This document shows positions 8,324 through 17,080 of a stretch of 64,000 nucleotides of DNA, piece after piece (positions within the stretch are counted from its first letter, which is position 1; every line of letters starts with the position of its first letter). The notes below the pieces were generated by a model that saw nothing but the letters and a program-made list of their open reading frames with translations, was not told where the DNA came from and ran no database searches. The position numbers and the translations under genes are program-made. The DNA is from Lachnospiraceae bacterium MC2017 (lineage in GTDB: Bacteria; Bacillota; Clostridia; Lachnospirales; Lachnospiraceae). The stretch lies in the NCBI GenBank assembly GCA_000701625.1, contig JNJK01000012.1, positions 44,610-108,609 of the forward strand, read 5' to 3'.

Positions 8324-8947
8324 TCACTTTTTTGCCAATTCTATCTGAACCAGATTTGTGTGCTGAGGATTGCCTTTACAAAGCGGAGTCGGATATGCCG
8401 TAGATGTAAGTACATTTATACATCCTCTCGTATCAACTCCTTCTTTATCCGGTGTATACCATGCGCCCTGCGCCATCGCTGCTGCGCCCTGACAGATTCT
8501 TCCGGTTACTACCGCCGGTATCCTCACTCTGCCGCGTTCATTAAATACTTCTACCTTATCTCCGTTTTTAATGCCGCGCGCCTTTGCATCCACCGGATGT
8601 ATCCATACACCCGGCTTTTCCACCTCATCCTGCCACTCATTATTGTCATGAATTGAGTGTGCTCGACGTCTCGTATGCCACCCGATAAGCTGCAAAGGAT
8701 ATTTTCTACGCATAGGGTCTTCCGGTCCCTCCGGGCATGGGATATATTTCGGTATCGCAGATACTCCCGGTCTATCCATGTCATAAAGCCTTTTTGAAAA
8801 GATCTCGATTTTTCCGGAAGGTGTCGGGAACGGATGATTTACCGGATCTGCTATTTCCTTCTCGTATGCGACACACCTTATCTGTTTCTTATACTGCCAT
8901 CCACCTTCTCTACAAAATGTCTCATACTCGGGCAGTTCCGGTTCCAT
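8324..8947 (-). CDS. DmsA-like molybdopterin oxidoreductase, C-terminal fragment
   Basis: This stretch encodes the C-terminal molybdopterin-dinucleotide binding domain of a DMSO-reductase-family catalytic subunit: HPFPTPSGKIEIFS, PLQLIGWHTRRRAHSIHDN, GVWIHPVDAKARGIKNGDKVEV and QGAWYTPD…NPQHTNL. It lies in the same reading frame as the preceding 8999-11128 segment. The only barrier is a TGA at 8999-9001; the 17 codons between that stop and this ATG are open and family-like. The ATG at 8947 has only a weak GAGG three bases upstream, so separate translation is doubtful. On its own the fragment cannot be catalytic. Confidence 0.85.
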   Translation of the reverse strand: MEPELPEYETFCREGGWQYKKQIRCVAYEKEIADPVNHPFPTPSGKIEIFSKRLYDMDRPGVSAIPKYIPCPEGPEDPMRRKYPLQLIGWHTRRRAHSIHDNNEWQDEVEKPGVWIHPVDAKARGIKNGDKVEVFNERGRVRIPAVVTGRICQGAAAMAQGAWYTPDKEGVDTRGCINVLTSTAYPTPLCKGNPQHTNLVQIELAKK

Positions 8948-8998
8948 ACCTCGAATATGTTCATAGTTTTCTTTTAACCAGACATTAAGCTCCGGTCG

Positions 8999-9001
8999 TC
9001 A
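8999..9001 (-). other. In-frame TGA interrupting the DmsA-like frame
   Basis: Reading through gives …GVYEAFTD-TGA-RPELNVWLKENYEH…, a smooth continuation of the family. A Gly codon GGA to TGA is the simplest explanation. No convincing bacterial SECIS follows. Confidence 0.85.
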
Positions 9002-11128
9002 ATCGGTAAATGCTTCATATACTCCGAGCTTCCGTGCAACCTCTTTCATCCACTCCCACTCAAACCGGCATCCAAAGAAAGGGCGCAGCACCTGATTATG
9101 CTTTAGATAATAATTTGTGCCCGCCCATGAACCGATTACATTTTCCCCTTCAAGGAAAGACGTGGCAGGAAGTACCAGATCCGAACATCTTGCGCTTGGT
9201 GTCATAAAGACATCTGAGCATATGATCATTTCACACTTAGAGTCATCACTAAGGATCCTCCGTGTATCATTGACATTACTATGCTGATTTATGAGGATGT
9301 CGCTGGCCATGCTGAACAATACTTTTATATTACTATTCAGTTTCTTGACCCCACGCAGCCCATCCTCTTCAGGCATCATGTCGGTTCCCTTCTCTATTGC
9401 TTTTGTCCATAAAAATGTAGGTATCTTTCCGGGATACGGGTTTTTGACAGTATCCAGATAGTTCATCATCTTTTTATGCTCAGTTATCCTGCTGGTATTT
9501 CCGCAGCTGCTTCCTCCGCTGATACCCACATTTCCTGTGAGGCAGGAAAGCATCATCATGGCTCTTGCAGACTGTTCACCATTTCCATGTCGCTGAGCTC
9601 CAAATCCGGCATCTATGCAGGCAGGTTTTGTTGTGGCATATTCCCGTGCAAGCATTCTTATCCGATCTGCCTCAATACCTGTGATAGCTTCTGCCCATTC
9701 AGGTGTCTTCTTAATACCATCTTTTTTACCAAAAAGATATGCATGGTAGCTCTCCTCTGAGGGAACTCCCTCCGGCATATGATCCTCATCAAAGCCTATG
9801 CAGTAAGTGTCCATAAACTTCTGATCCTGCAGTCCCTCTTCAAAAATAACATATGCCATTGCATCCGCCAGTGCAGCATCAGTTGAAGGCCGCAGCGCAA
9901 ACCATTCGTCCGCATAAGCAGCACCGGTCTGGCTGAGTCTCGGATCTATGACTATGATCTTTACGCCTTTCCTTTTTAGCTGTGACAGGTAGTAGTTTTT
10001 TTCCGATCCAAAAATAGTTTCTGCCGGATTACTTGACCATAGGATCATAAGCTTTGTGTCAAGCTGACATATCGCACTGTCACCTCCCAAAGCATTGCCG
10101 TACACGTAGTTGGATATAGCCGTAACACAGGCAGAACTGTAGGAATTGTACGCATCAAGATAACCACCTGTGAGACTCAGAAGCCGGCTCATCATCTGAC
10201 CCGGGTTCATAATGCCGCATACCCCCGTTCCGTACAGCAAAAATCGGCTTTCCGGACCATAAAGTTTCTGTGTGCGAGAGATACTTTCCGCGATCAGGTC
10301 AGTTGCCTCGCTCCAGCTTATCCTCTCAAATTTGCCGCTCCCTCTTTCTCCCATTCTTCTCATAGGATAACGGAGTCTGTCTGGATTTAAGTATGTCTTT
10401 CTATAACCTCTTCCACGGACACAGGCACGGATCTGCGGAGAATGATCTTCGCAGCAGTCTGATTCGATCTGAAGAATGCAGTTATCCTTAACATGTGGAC
10501 GGATAACACAAATACCTCCACAGTTATTCATTCCCCCTGTAGGAACGATCTTTTCGTTTTCAGTTTCAATTTTCGGATTCAGCTTAAAACTTCCACTACA
10601 AAAATCATCTTCTGCCGGCTCCCATTCACTTAATGTCTTTAAGAGATCTTCAAAATATGCCGTAATCCCGGAAAAAGCGTCCGTATAATCCAAAAGACTC
10701 CTGTATACTGCACGAAGTCCGATAAGCAGATAATTGTCCAAAAAATCGACAACTTCCTCTACACGAAGCGAAGTTGCTTCATCCGATGCGCCTATAAGAT
10801 ATCCTAGAAAGCGTAGCTGCTCACCGAGATAATCAGGAGGATTTCCCTCTATCCACTGAGGTTCATATCCCCATCTATGATAAATCTCAATGATCTCAAG
10901 AGTTGTCCGATTCAACAGAACCTTTTCACCCATATATACAGATGCCCACAAAGGGGCATGGAAATCAGCATCCATTCCCCGAAAGCAGAAATCGTAATTC
11001 AATTCCCACTCTCTTTGGCTATGAGATGACCAATCAGAGAACCCTCGACATATCTCTATGGCTTTTTCACGGCTTTCTAAAAAATCCGCGCCTCGTTTTA
11101 TCCTATTTAGTATTGTTTTTCTATTCAT
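8999..11128 (-). CDS. TorD-like chaperone fused to DmsA-like molybdoenzyme (truncated by TGA)
   Basis: This segment has 709 residues. Residues 1-170 look like a TorD/DmsD/NarJ chaperone (signature PPDYLGEQLRFLGYL); from about 190 the DMSO-reductase fold begins. The [4Fe-4S] region reads NCGGIC…RACVRGRGYRK, with Gly where the first Cys of DmsA-type motifs is expected. SYSSACV offers a Ser as probable Mo ligand, followed by WSSNPAET and GFGAQRHGNGEQ. No Tat signal exists and a fused chaperone precludes export, so the enzyme should be cytoplasmic. It follows the FAD gene by 11 bp in an operon. The TGA removes the cofactor-closing C-terminal domain, so the allele is probably inactive unless read through. 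The substrate is unknown. Confidence 0.82.
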   Translation of the reverse strand: MNRKTILNRIKRGADFLESREKAIEICRGFSDWSSHSQREWELNYDFCFRGMDADFHAPLWASVYMGEKVLLNRTTLEIIEIYHRWGYEPQWIEGNPPDYLGEQLRFLGYLIGASDEATSLRVEEVVDFLDNYLLIGLRAVYRSLLDYTDAFSGITAYFEDLLKTLSEWEPAEDDFCSGSFKLNPKIETENEKIVPTGGMNNCGGICVIRPHVKDNCILQIESDCCEDHSPQIRACVRGRGYRKTYLNPDRLRYPMRRMGERGSGKFERISWSEATDLIAESISRTQKLYGPESRFLLYGTGVCGIMNPGQMMSRLLSLTGGYLDAYNSYSSACVTAISNYVYGNALGGDSAICQLDTKLMILWSSNPAETIFGSEKNYYLSQLKRKGVKIIVIDPRLSQTGAAYADEWFALRPSTDAALADAMAYVIFEEGLQDQKFMDTYCIGFDEDHMPEGVPSEESYHAYLFGKKDGIKKTPEWAEAITGIEADRIRMLAREYATTKPACIDAGFGAQRHGNGEQSARAMMMLSCLTGNVGISGGSSCGNTSRITEHKKMMNYLDTVKNPYPGKIPTFLWTKAIEKGTDMMPEEDGLRGVKKLNSNIKVLFSMASDILINQHSNVNDTRRILSDDSKCEMIICSDVFMTPSARCSDLVLPATSFLEGENVIGSWAGTNYYLKHNQVLRPFFGCRFEWEWMKEVARKLGVYEAFTD

Positions 11129-11139
11129 GGCATCCCTCT

Positions 11140-12330
11140 TTAAAATGTCACAGGCACATTTCTCATTTCACTGATATCCCCCATTAGTACGATGCCGCAA
11201 AGCTTTCCATCACGATAGAAGCTTTTACGATATGTCTGCATACCGCACTCATTGTGATTTACTCGAAACATGTGGTTCTGATCTTCTGAATGACTGAAAC
11301 ACGATACTTCAGCGATAATCCCATCTTCTTCCTGTGTGCTTCCCGATGCAAAAAGTCCTATACCCATTGCTGTCAGTATCACCGGAAAATTTCCCACCCG
11401 GAATAAACGCATATCGTCAGTATGGACAGCATTATATCCTGCTGTATCACCGGATACTTTAGCAAATTTCCATAGACCGGGGTTTGGTATGCTGCACTGA
11501 ACGCAGTCACCGGCAGTGAGGATATCCGGATCGCTTGTAACCAGATACTCATCGGCCAGCACCCCACGATCACATTGAATTCCGGATTCCTTTGCAGGAA
11601 TGATCACAGGACGTACACCTGTAGAAAGCACTACGATTTCAGCTGGAAAAGTTCTTCCATCTAAAAGACGAACTCCTGTAACCGCCTCCTCTCCTGTAAG
11701 CTCAGATATCTGCACTCCTGTATGACATTCGATATCTATTCCTTCAATATGGCTTCTAAGCCGCTCTGATGCTTCTTCATCCAGTTGACGTGCCATGAGC
11801 CTGGGCGCCGCTTCCAAAATGGTACAATGAATCCCCATCTTGTGCAGTTCCCATGCCATTTCCATTCCGATGATCCCTCCGCCTATAAATACTGCACGTT
11901 CAGCAGTCATGGCCTTTCGGCGTAAATTATGAAAATCACGGACTGTACGAAGTGTAAGAACACTCTTTTTATCTTTCCCCGGAATAGGCGGAACAAAGCA
12001 GGACGCACCAAGGGCATAGATACATTTCTTATATGGGCGCACTGTGCCGTCATCCAGTTTTACGATGTGTTTATCGCGATCTATCTCTGTCACGCATCTG
12101 CCCTTTATAAGGTTGATCCTGTTTTCTTCGTACCAGTTGTCTTTTGCGGCATATATATTATTTTTTCTGAATCTCGCAAAATCCGTTTTACTAAGGAGCG
12201 GTCTTAGATAAGTCTTTTCATTTTCTGCTCCGACCATTGTGATATCAGCAGAAGGATCTTCACGACGGATAGCAGATGCAGCAGAGAAACCAGCTATACC
12301 ACTGCCCAGGATTAAATACTTATCACTCAT
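11140..12330 (-). CDS. FAD-dependent NAD(P)H oxidoreductase of the molybdoenzyme operon
   Basis: This 396-residue pyridine-nucleotide-disulfide-type flavoprotein is of the rubredoxin-reductase/NirB N-terminal class. The FAD dinucleotide fold is LGSGIAGFSAAS near residue 10, the NAD(P)H fold is FIGGGIIGMEMAWEL near 150, and the FAD-closing motif is TAGDCVQ near 285. No redox CxxC is visible. The start overlaps the upstream ferredoxin gene by eight bases. I infer that it passes NAD(P)H electrons to the four-cluster ferredoxin and on to the Mo subunit, replacing the quinol-oxidising membrane anchor of classical DMSO reductase. Confidence 0.87.
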   Translation of the reverse strand: MSDKYLILGSGIAGFSAASAIRREDPSADITMVGAENEKTYLRPLLSKTDFARFRKNNIYAAKDNWYEENRINLIKGRCVTEIDRDKHIVKLDDGTVRPYKKCIYALGASCFVPPIPGKDKKSVLTLRTVRDFHNLRRKAMTAERAVFIGGGIIGMEMAWELHKMGIHCTILEAAPRLMARQLDEEASERLRSHIEGIDIECHTGVQISELTGEEAVTGVRLLDGRTFPAEIVVLSTGVRPVIIPAKESGIQCDRGVLADEYLVTSDPDILTAGDCVQCSIPNPGLWKFAKVSGDTAGYNAVHTDDMRLFRVGNFPVILTAMGIGLFASGSTQEEDGIIAEVSCFSHSEDQNHMFRVNHNECGMQTYRKSFYRDGKLCGIVLMGDISEMRNVPVTF

Positions 12331-12880
12331 TTTTCTCCTCCTTTTTCAAAACCAGGAGATTAGGTTTTGTGAGCTTAGGATCCGGCAAAAAAGGAAGTGC
12401 ACTGGTGTACTTACTTTTTTCTTCTTCTGTCAGCGTATCCAGATCACCAAATCTCAGACAATGGGTTATGCACGCCTCCACACATAACGGCTGCTTTCCC
12501 TCCTGTCTTCTGTCAAAGCAGGCATCACATTTCATGGAACGCCCTGTCACATGGCTCAGTTTTGGAGCCCCATAAGGGCAGACCCACGTACAGGTTCCGC
12601 ATCCTATGCACATATTTTGGTCCGGAGCGATAGTTCCATCGCTCTGTTTATGCATAGCACCTGTAGGACAGTTTGCAGCACAAAGCGCAGCCGAACAATG
12701 ATTGCAGGCGCCGGAATAGTGAACGGTCTGAAACTTTCCATTTTCGTCTGTGATCTCAAATGACTCTGCACGTCTGAAAAACAACCCCAATTCCAGATCA
12801 TGCCCATCCTTGCATGCCATCTGACAGGCATTGCAGCCAATGCACCGGGTTTGATCATATATAAATCCATAGGTCGCCAT
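12323..12880 (-). CDS. DmsB-like four-[4Fe-4S] electron-transfer subunit
   Basis: This 185-residue iron-sulfur protein has four Cys clusters in the DmsB/NrfC pattern: CIGCNACQMAC, CNHCSAALCAANCP, CIGCGTCTWVCPYG and CDACFDRR…CVEACITHC. It should wire the flavoprotein to the Mo catalytic subunit. AGGAG lies upstream of the ATG at 12880. It is the first gene of the operon, and its stop overlaps the FAD gene start. There is no signal peptide, which agrees with a cytoplasmic complex. Confidence 0.92.
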   Translation of the reverse strand: MATYGFIYDQTRCIGCNACQMACKDGHDLELGLFFRRAESFEITDENGKFQTVHYSGACNHCSAALCAANCPTGAMHKQSDGTIAPDQNMCIGCGTCTWVCPYGAPKLSHVTGRSMKCDACFDRRQEGKQPLCVEACITHCLRFGDLDTLTEEEKSKYTSALPFLPDPKLTKPNLLVLKKEEKNE

Positions 12881-12914
12881 AATTCTAAACTCCTGACATC
12901 ATTTTTAGCCTCAA

Positions 12915-12942
12915 AGGGCACCTGCAAATATGCAGATGCCCT
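12915..12942 (-). terminator. Hairpin between flavodoxin-SCP2 gene and molybdoenzyme operon
   Basis: A 12-bp stem with one mismatch (AGGGCACCTGCA / TGCAGATGCCCT) and four-base loop has a modest T-rich tail. It likely ends the upstream minus-strand transcript. Confidence 0.6.
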
Positions 12943-13006
12943 GATATTCAACAACTCATTTCATTCAAATGTGTATAAGTTCAAACTGTTTTTGGAGCAG
13001 TCTTTT

Positions 13007-14029
13007 TTATACTAATTGCGGTTCCGGCTTTGCCGCTCCCTGAAAATTAAATACCGTATCCAGCATACGAAGCATGCGGAAATCTCCCTTTACCTGCATC
13101 TCACCTGACATAAAAGCATTCTGGAAAGTAAGTTCTCCCTTTGTGATCTGATCAAGTTTTTCCTGCGTGAGCTTGCAAAGAACAGTCTGCTCATCACGCT
13201 TTTCATATGTTATATTCAGTACTTCATCATGTACTTCTATGATCATCGGCTTTCCCATTCCCTTGATCACAAACTGGTAAACTGCCTCAAAACTACTCTG
13301 CGGTACGAAATGACTTCTAAAGGAAGCACTTATTACCTCATCCTCTGACTTACCATCATTCTTTAGAAGTGTTCGGAAGTGATCCGTCAGCTCACGGATA
13401 TCCTCTTTCTGCTTCTGTACATAATTATCATCCGATGCATATCTGGAAAGCTGCTCTGTTTCCTGAGGGGTAAGGTCGATCGGCTCTCTGGTATTTACCA
13501 TCTGTGTCATAGCCTGATTACTTGCAGGCAATGTAACAGTTCTCCTGGAAACCACTCTGTACAGATTTTCTGCTGCCTTTTCTATAAGCTTTATATATTC
13601 CTGATTGAGTTCAAATGCTACAGGATCACGCACATACGCCGAAAGACCATTGCATAATTTTCCTCCCAGAAGATCCCATGCTGACTGCAATGTAAGAAGC
13701 CCCTGTCTCTCTCCAAAAGAAGTTGACATAACAACAGGCATCATATATATACCTGTCATTTTTTCCTTATTTCCGTAAAACCAGCAGGCATCCAGAAATT
13801 CCGTCATATATCCGCCGATACCAAACCATTCGACCGTAGTCGCAAGTATCGCGCCGTCTGCGTCATTCAACGTACTTGGCAATGCTGTGATCTTTCTCTT
13901 TTCATCATAAAGATTGATACGTTCAACCTGTACATTCAGTTCCTCCAAAACTGACTGCATCCTTGTCAGGACAAATAACGTGGGGTCCCCTACAATTCCA
14001 CGTCCTCCGTAATAAATATTTATTTTCAT
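13007..14029 (-). CDS. Flavodoxin-like reductase fused to an SCP2 sterol-carrier domain
   Basis: This 340-residue cytoplasmic protein has two parts. Residues 1-170 resemble a flavodoxin/NAD(P)H-dependent FMN reductase (MKINIYYGGRGIVGDPTLF, then GAILATTVEWFGIGGYMTEFLD and STSFGERQG). Residues of about 230-340 resemble an SCP2 lipid-binding fold, with LTFQNAFMSGEMQVKGDFR and a Leu-rich closing helix. A charged helical linker joins them. The ATG follows GGAGGAGAGG. It is monocistronic between two other units. The role, perhaps redox handling of a hydrophobic substrate, is inferred from the domain pair alone. Confidence 0.8.
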   Translation of the reverse strand: MKINIYYGGRGIVGDPTLFVLTRMQSVLEELNVQVERINLYDEKRKITALPSTLNDADGAILATTVEWFGIGGYMTEFLDACWFYGNKEKMTGIYMMPVVMSTSFGERQGLLTLQSAWDLLGGKLCNGLSAYVRDPVAFELNQEYIKLIEKAAENLYRVVSRRTVTLPASNQAMTQMVNTREPIDLTPQETEQLSRYASDDNYVQKQKEDIRELTDHFRTLLKNDGKSEDEVISASFRSHFVPQSSFEAVYQFVIKGMGKPMIIEVHDEVLNITYEKRDEQTVLCKLTQEKLDQITKGELTFQNAFMSGEMQVKGDFRMLRMLDTVFNFQGAAKPEPQLV

Positions 14030-14082
14030 TCCCTCTCCTCCATAAACATTGTCGGATGTCCGTTTTTAGCGAAATCAAAGAC

Positions 14083-15141
14083 CTAAATGTTGTCTGATGT
14101 CTGTTCTTCTCTCGTCTCTCCTTCAGGTTTTTTATAAAGAATAAATCCAAGCAAAAGACCCATGATCAGTCCACCGATATGTGCTGCATTGTCAATTCCA
14201 TGAGCCATAAATCCGGAAAAAACACTATATGCTATGAGAAATCCTGCTCTGCCGACAGTCATATTTCCAAGTCTGCCTCGGTTTCGGATAAGTATAACGA
14301 ACATCGCGCCAATAACCCCAAAGATCGCACCGCTCGCTCCGGCAGATACACTTGTATTATGGAGCAAAACCCCTGCTCCTATCGAAACCATTGATGCTGA
14401 AAGGCCGCTAAGAATATATAAAAGCAAATATTTGCCGTGGCCTATCAGTTTTTCCACCCTTGAACCAAAGACTGCAAGTGACAACATATTTGCCCCAAGA
14501 TGCTCTGCTCCAAAGTGAAGGAACATACAGGTAAAAAGCCTGTAAAACTGTGATTTTTCAAATACGTAGGGCGCATATAACGCACCAACCGATACCATAT
14601 ATTCCAAGTTTGACACGGAACCGTACATGATAACTGCCAAAAACACGAGAATATTCAGCAATATAATGCACACCGTTACCGGTGCAGGATTTCGGAGCGT
14701 ATGATTTATGATCCACTGTCCAACAGTCTGATATCCAACCTTTCGGTCAGCTGCCACATTAATAGCTTCTGCCAGTCCTTCCCTCAGACCATCAAAATCA
14801 CACATTCCATTATCAAAAATACACAGTCTCCTGCCTCTAAGATCGATCGCCCAGAAAAACTCATCGTTTCTGGCTATTTCCTGTACATTTGCAAGATTTT
14901 GCGTAAGAAAAAGCGAAAATACACTTATATTTGCGTATCCCTTTGCCTCAAACATTCTTCCTATCTGATTTTTTAACTGCTGATAAGTCGGAACATCTAC
15001 TATGAACTGACGTCCATCGATAACAAGAATAGCCATCGCGAGATTATCTGCCACCCGGAAGAAAACATTGACCTGCGGCAACGATGACTGGAGGCGAGAG
15101 TATCCACGCTGTGTAAGAAATTCAGCAACTACTGCTTCCAA
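14083..15141 (-). CDS. Rhomboid-family intramembrane serine protease
   Basis: This 352-residue polytopic membrane protease has a soluble N-terminal domain of about 150 residues. The rhomboid core then shows LHFGAEHLGANMLSL, the catalytic Ser in AGASGAIFGVIGAM and the catalytic His in DNAAHIGGLIMGLLLG. The start is TTG at 15141 with AAAGGG six bases upstream; no in-frame ATG near it has a better ribosome site. It follows the FHA gene of the Tad locus by 86 bp on the same strand and may be read with it. Rhomboids cut transmembrane helices, so a pilin-like substrate is conceivable but unproven. Confidence 0.9.
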   Translation of the reverse strand: MEAVVAEFLTQRGYSRLQSSLPQVNVFFRVADNLAMAILVIDGRQFIVDVPTYQQLKNQIGRMFEAKGYANISVFSLFLTQNLANVQEIARNDEFFWAIDLRGRRLCIFDNGMCDFDGLREGLAEAINVAADRKVGYQTVGQWIINHTLRNPAPVTVCIILLNILVFLAVIMYGSVSNLEYMVSVGALYAPYVFEKSQFYRLFTCMFLHFGAEHLGANMLSLAVFGSRVEKLIGHGKYLLLYILSGLSASMVSIGAGVLLHNTSVSAGASGAIFGVIGAMFVILIRNRGRLGNMTVGRAGFLIAYSVFSGFMAHGIDNAAHIGGLIMGLLLGFILYKKPEGETREEQTSDNI

Positions 15142-15227
15142 TAGAAACCCTTTCCGGTTACTGTTTTTTATAAACAGCGGCCCTGTAAAATATCTATATA
15201 GATTTAATTCTACACTGATGATTTTTT

Positions 15228-16598
15228 TTATGCAAGGCGGAAGGTCATAGTAATATCAGCAAATGAAACTCTGTCTCCATCGCATATTTCTGCGATTTCT
15301 CCGGCTTTAAGCCTCCTGTCATTAAGAGTAGTGCCATTAGTAGAATGAAGATCTGACAGATAGTACTTTCCTCTGTCTTCTCTGATGCAGGCATGAATCC
15401 GGCTGACACCCCGGCTTTCTATTAGTCCGTCTGCTTTACCCCGCATCTTACCTATCGTATAAGTACTGCGGTTTATGCGAAAGTTTCTTTCCTCTCCATT
15501 TATTATCCCACTGAGTATCGGCCACATCTGCCGCTCGACGCATATATCAGAAAGCAGCACTGTTTCATTATTATCATCGATATCTGATTCTGCATCAGGT
15601 CTAAATGCAGGTTCCTCATATTCATCCAATAAAAATTCCGGAACTTCTTCCTTTTGACTTTTCTTATCAATAAAGTGAACTGCACCAAGTATCGCCGCCG
15701 AAAAAAATACTGCTATACAAATCCCGGCGATCACATAGTCCCGGTCTGAAAGATTAAAATATTCAGTAATTCCGGGATTAAACAACAAAAATGCATAAAT
15801 TCCTGCAGCCGCTGCAGTCAGTAATAAGCACACGATTATCCCGCTCTCTGCCCTTTTTTTCCCGGCTTCCGGATCTTTTTCGACCTTTTCTTCCTCCTTC
15901 ATGTAATAGTTTTCCCGTTCCTGTCTGAAATCCCATTCATCCTGTTTGGAAAATACCGGTTCTTCATGAAGTGTTTTCTCTACCCGCTTTATATTGGCGA
16001 TATCCAGATATGGCTGATCCATGTGAGGCAGGTCAATGTTCGATAGATTAGTGTTATACGATTCATCTTTTTCCGTGTCCTCCAATAGTTCACCGGGATT
16101 ACAAACACCATCACACACCCGATCAAACCACTGATATGCCATTTCAACCGCTTTCTCATCTTTTTGATCAACATGTTCCATAAGAAACTCTGCAAGCATT
16201 TCCGCACACTTACTTTCATACAAAGTAAGATCCGGATAATAACAAAAAACCGGTTCTCCCCGCTCCATATCCCACAGTATCCCCCTGGGATTGAGCAGCA
16301 GGTCATCCGTACGCAAGAGATATCGTTCCAGTTCTTTCATCACCCCCGAAAGACAGCGAAAGATTTTGAGCAATTCTACATGCGAAATCACATTTCCTGA
16401 AAAAAAATCCTCCAGAGTCTGTCTGTTTCTCGCATCATAACTGTACCATGCCTGACCGTTAAGATACTTTACAGACATCTTTGCAAGACCCTGTATTGTA
16501 TTTTTTATAACCATCTTTTCCTGAAATCCCGTCTGGTCATTTTCCTTCTTTACAGATAAAAATCTGCGTTCTGAATCCCGCCTGAACTCAATTTCCAT
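15228..16598 (-). CDS. FHA-domain membrane protein of the Tad locus (DUF6382-like)
   Basis: This protein has 456 residues. The N-terminal region of about 200 residues resembles the DUF6382 domain that precedes FHA in Lachnospiraceae (NGQAWYSYDARNRQTLEDFF, LLRTDDLLLNPRGILWD). Two transmembrane helices lie near residues 255-275 and 290-310. The C-terminal FHA domain reads YTIGKMRGKADGLIESRGVS with RIHACI and LHSTNGT, which binds phosphothreonine peptides. The ATG at 16598 lies within the end of the upstream TadE-like gene (11-bp overlap) behind GGAGG. It probably scaffolds or regulates the pilus machine through a Ser/Thr kinase not present here. Confidence 0.85.
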   Translation of the reverse strand: MEIEFRRDSERRFLSVKKENDQTGFQEKMVIKNTIQGLAKMSVKYLNGQAWYSYDARNRQTLEDFFSGNVISHVELLKIFRCLSGVMKELERYLLRTDDLLLNPRGILWDMERGEPVFCYYPDLTLYESKCAEMLAEFLMEHVDQKDEKAVEMAYQWFDRVCDGVCNPGELLEDTEKDESYNTNLSNIDLPHMDQPYLDIANIKRVEKTLHEEPVFSKQDEWDFRQERENYYMKEEEKVEKDPEAGKKRAESGIIVCLLLTAAAAGIYAFLLFNPGITEYFNLSDRDYVIAGICIAVFFSAAILGAVHFIDKKSQKEEVPEFLLDEYEEPAFRPDAESDIDDNNETVLLSDICVERQMWPILSGIINGEERNFRINRSTYTIGKMRGKADGLIESRGVSRIHACIREDRGKYYLSDLHSTNGTTLNDRRLKAGEIAEICDGDRVSFADITMTFRLA

Positions 16599-17073
16599 CG
16601 CCTTGCCTCCTGTCGCTTCTCTTGCCAAGATCTTCCGCAGCATTTATCACTGTTCTGAATTCTTTTACATAACTTACAGGTTCTCTCCTGCTACAATGGC
16701 CCTCAGCTCTTATTTCTAACTCCTTAAATCCGGCCTCAGGTACGAGATTAACGCCTCCCGGAACTACAAATTCTCCTGTATACTTCACTTTTATGTCATG
16801 ACCTGTAATTTCAACGTCTGTTTTGACATTTTTTGTTGATAGGAGTCTGCCTTCCAACGTTTCCTCACTTGTTGCTCTGACCTTTGACATAACATCTCCA
16901 TGTTCTGATGTAATCTCACAACCTCTTAGCGCTGCCTCATATGCCGATTCATCAAGCACTGTTCTGTCATGCAAAAAAAACATAGCATATATACATATGA
17001 CTATGACCATCATGATCAGTGGAAATAACAATGATGCTTCTATCGTTAGCGACCCTTTGTATTCTTTCTTCAT
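16588..17073 (-). CDS. TadE-like minor pseudopilin
   Basis: This 161-residue protein has a type IV prepilin-like N-terminus: MKKEYKGSLTIEASLLFPLI, with Gly-Ser before a long hydrophobic helix and a Glu shortly after. Processing by a prepilin peptidase is expected at or after that Gly. The extracytoplasmic part has no recognised domain. The ATG at 17073 follows GAGG. It sits between the second prepilin peptidase and the FHA gene in the Tad operon. Confidence 0.83.
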   Translation of the reverse strand: MKKEYKGSLTIEASLLFPLIMMVIVICIYAMFFLHDRTVLDESAYEAALRGCEITSEHGDVMSKVRATSEETLEGRLLSTKNVKTDVEITGHDIKVKYTGEFVVPGGVNLVPEAGFKELEIRAEGHCSRREPVSYVKEFRTVINAAEDLGKRSDRRQGDGN

Positions 17074-17080
17074 ATATTCC

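Noticed and set aside
8999..9001. Selenocysteine at the TGA in the DmsA-like gene
   Set aside because: The position is not the Mo-ligand site (a Ser in SYSSACV fits that). The downstream bases form only a weak 5-bp hairpin, without the usual bacterial SECIS loop. The flanking residues suggest a former glycine.
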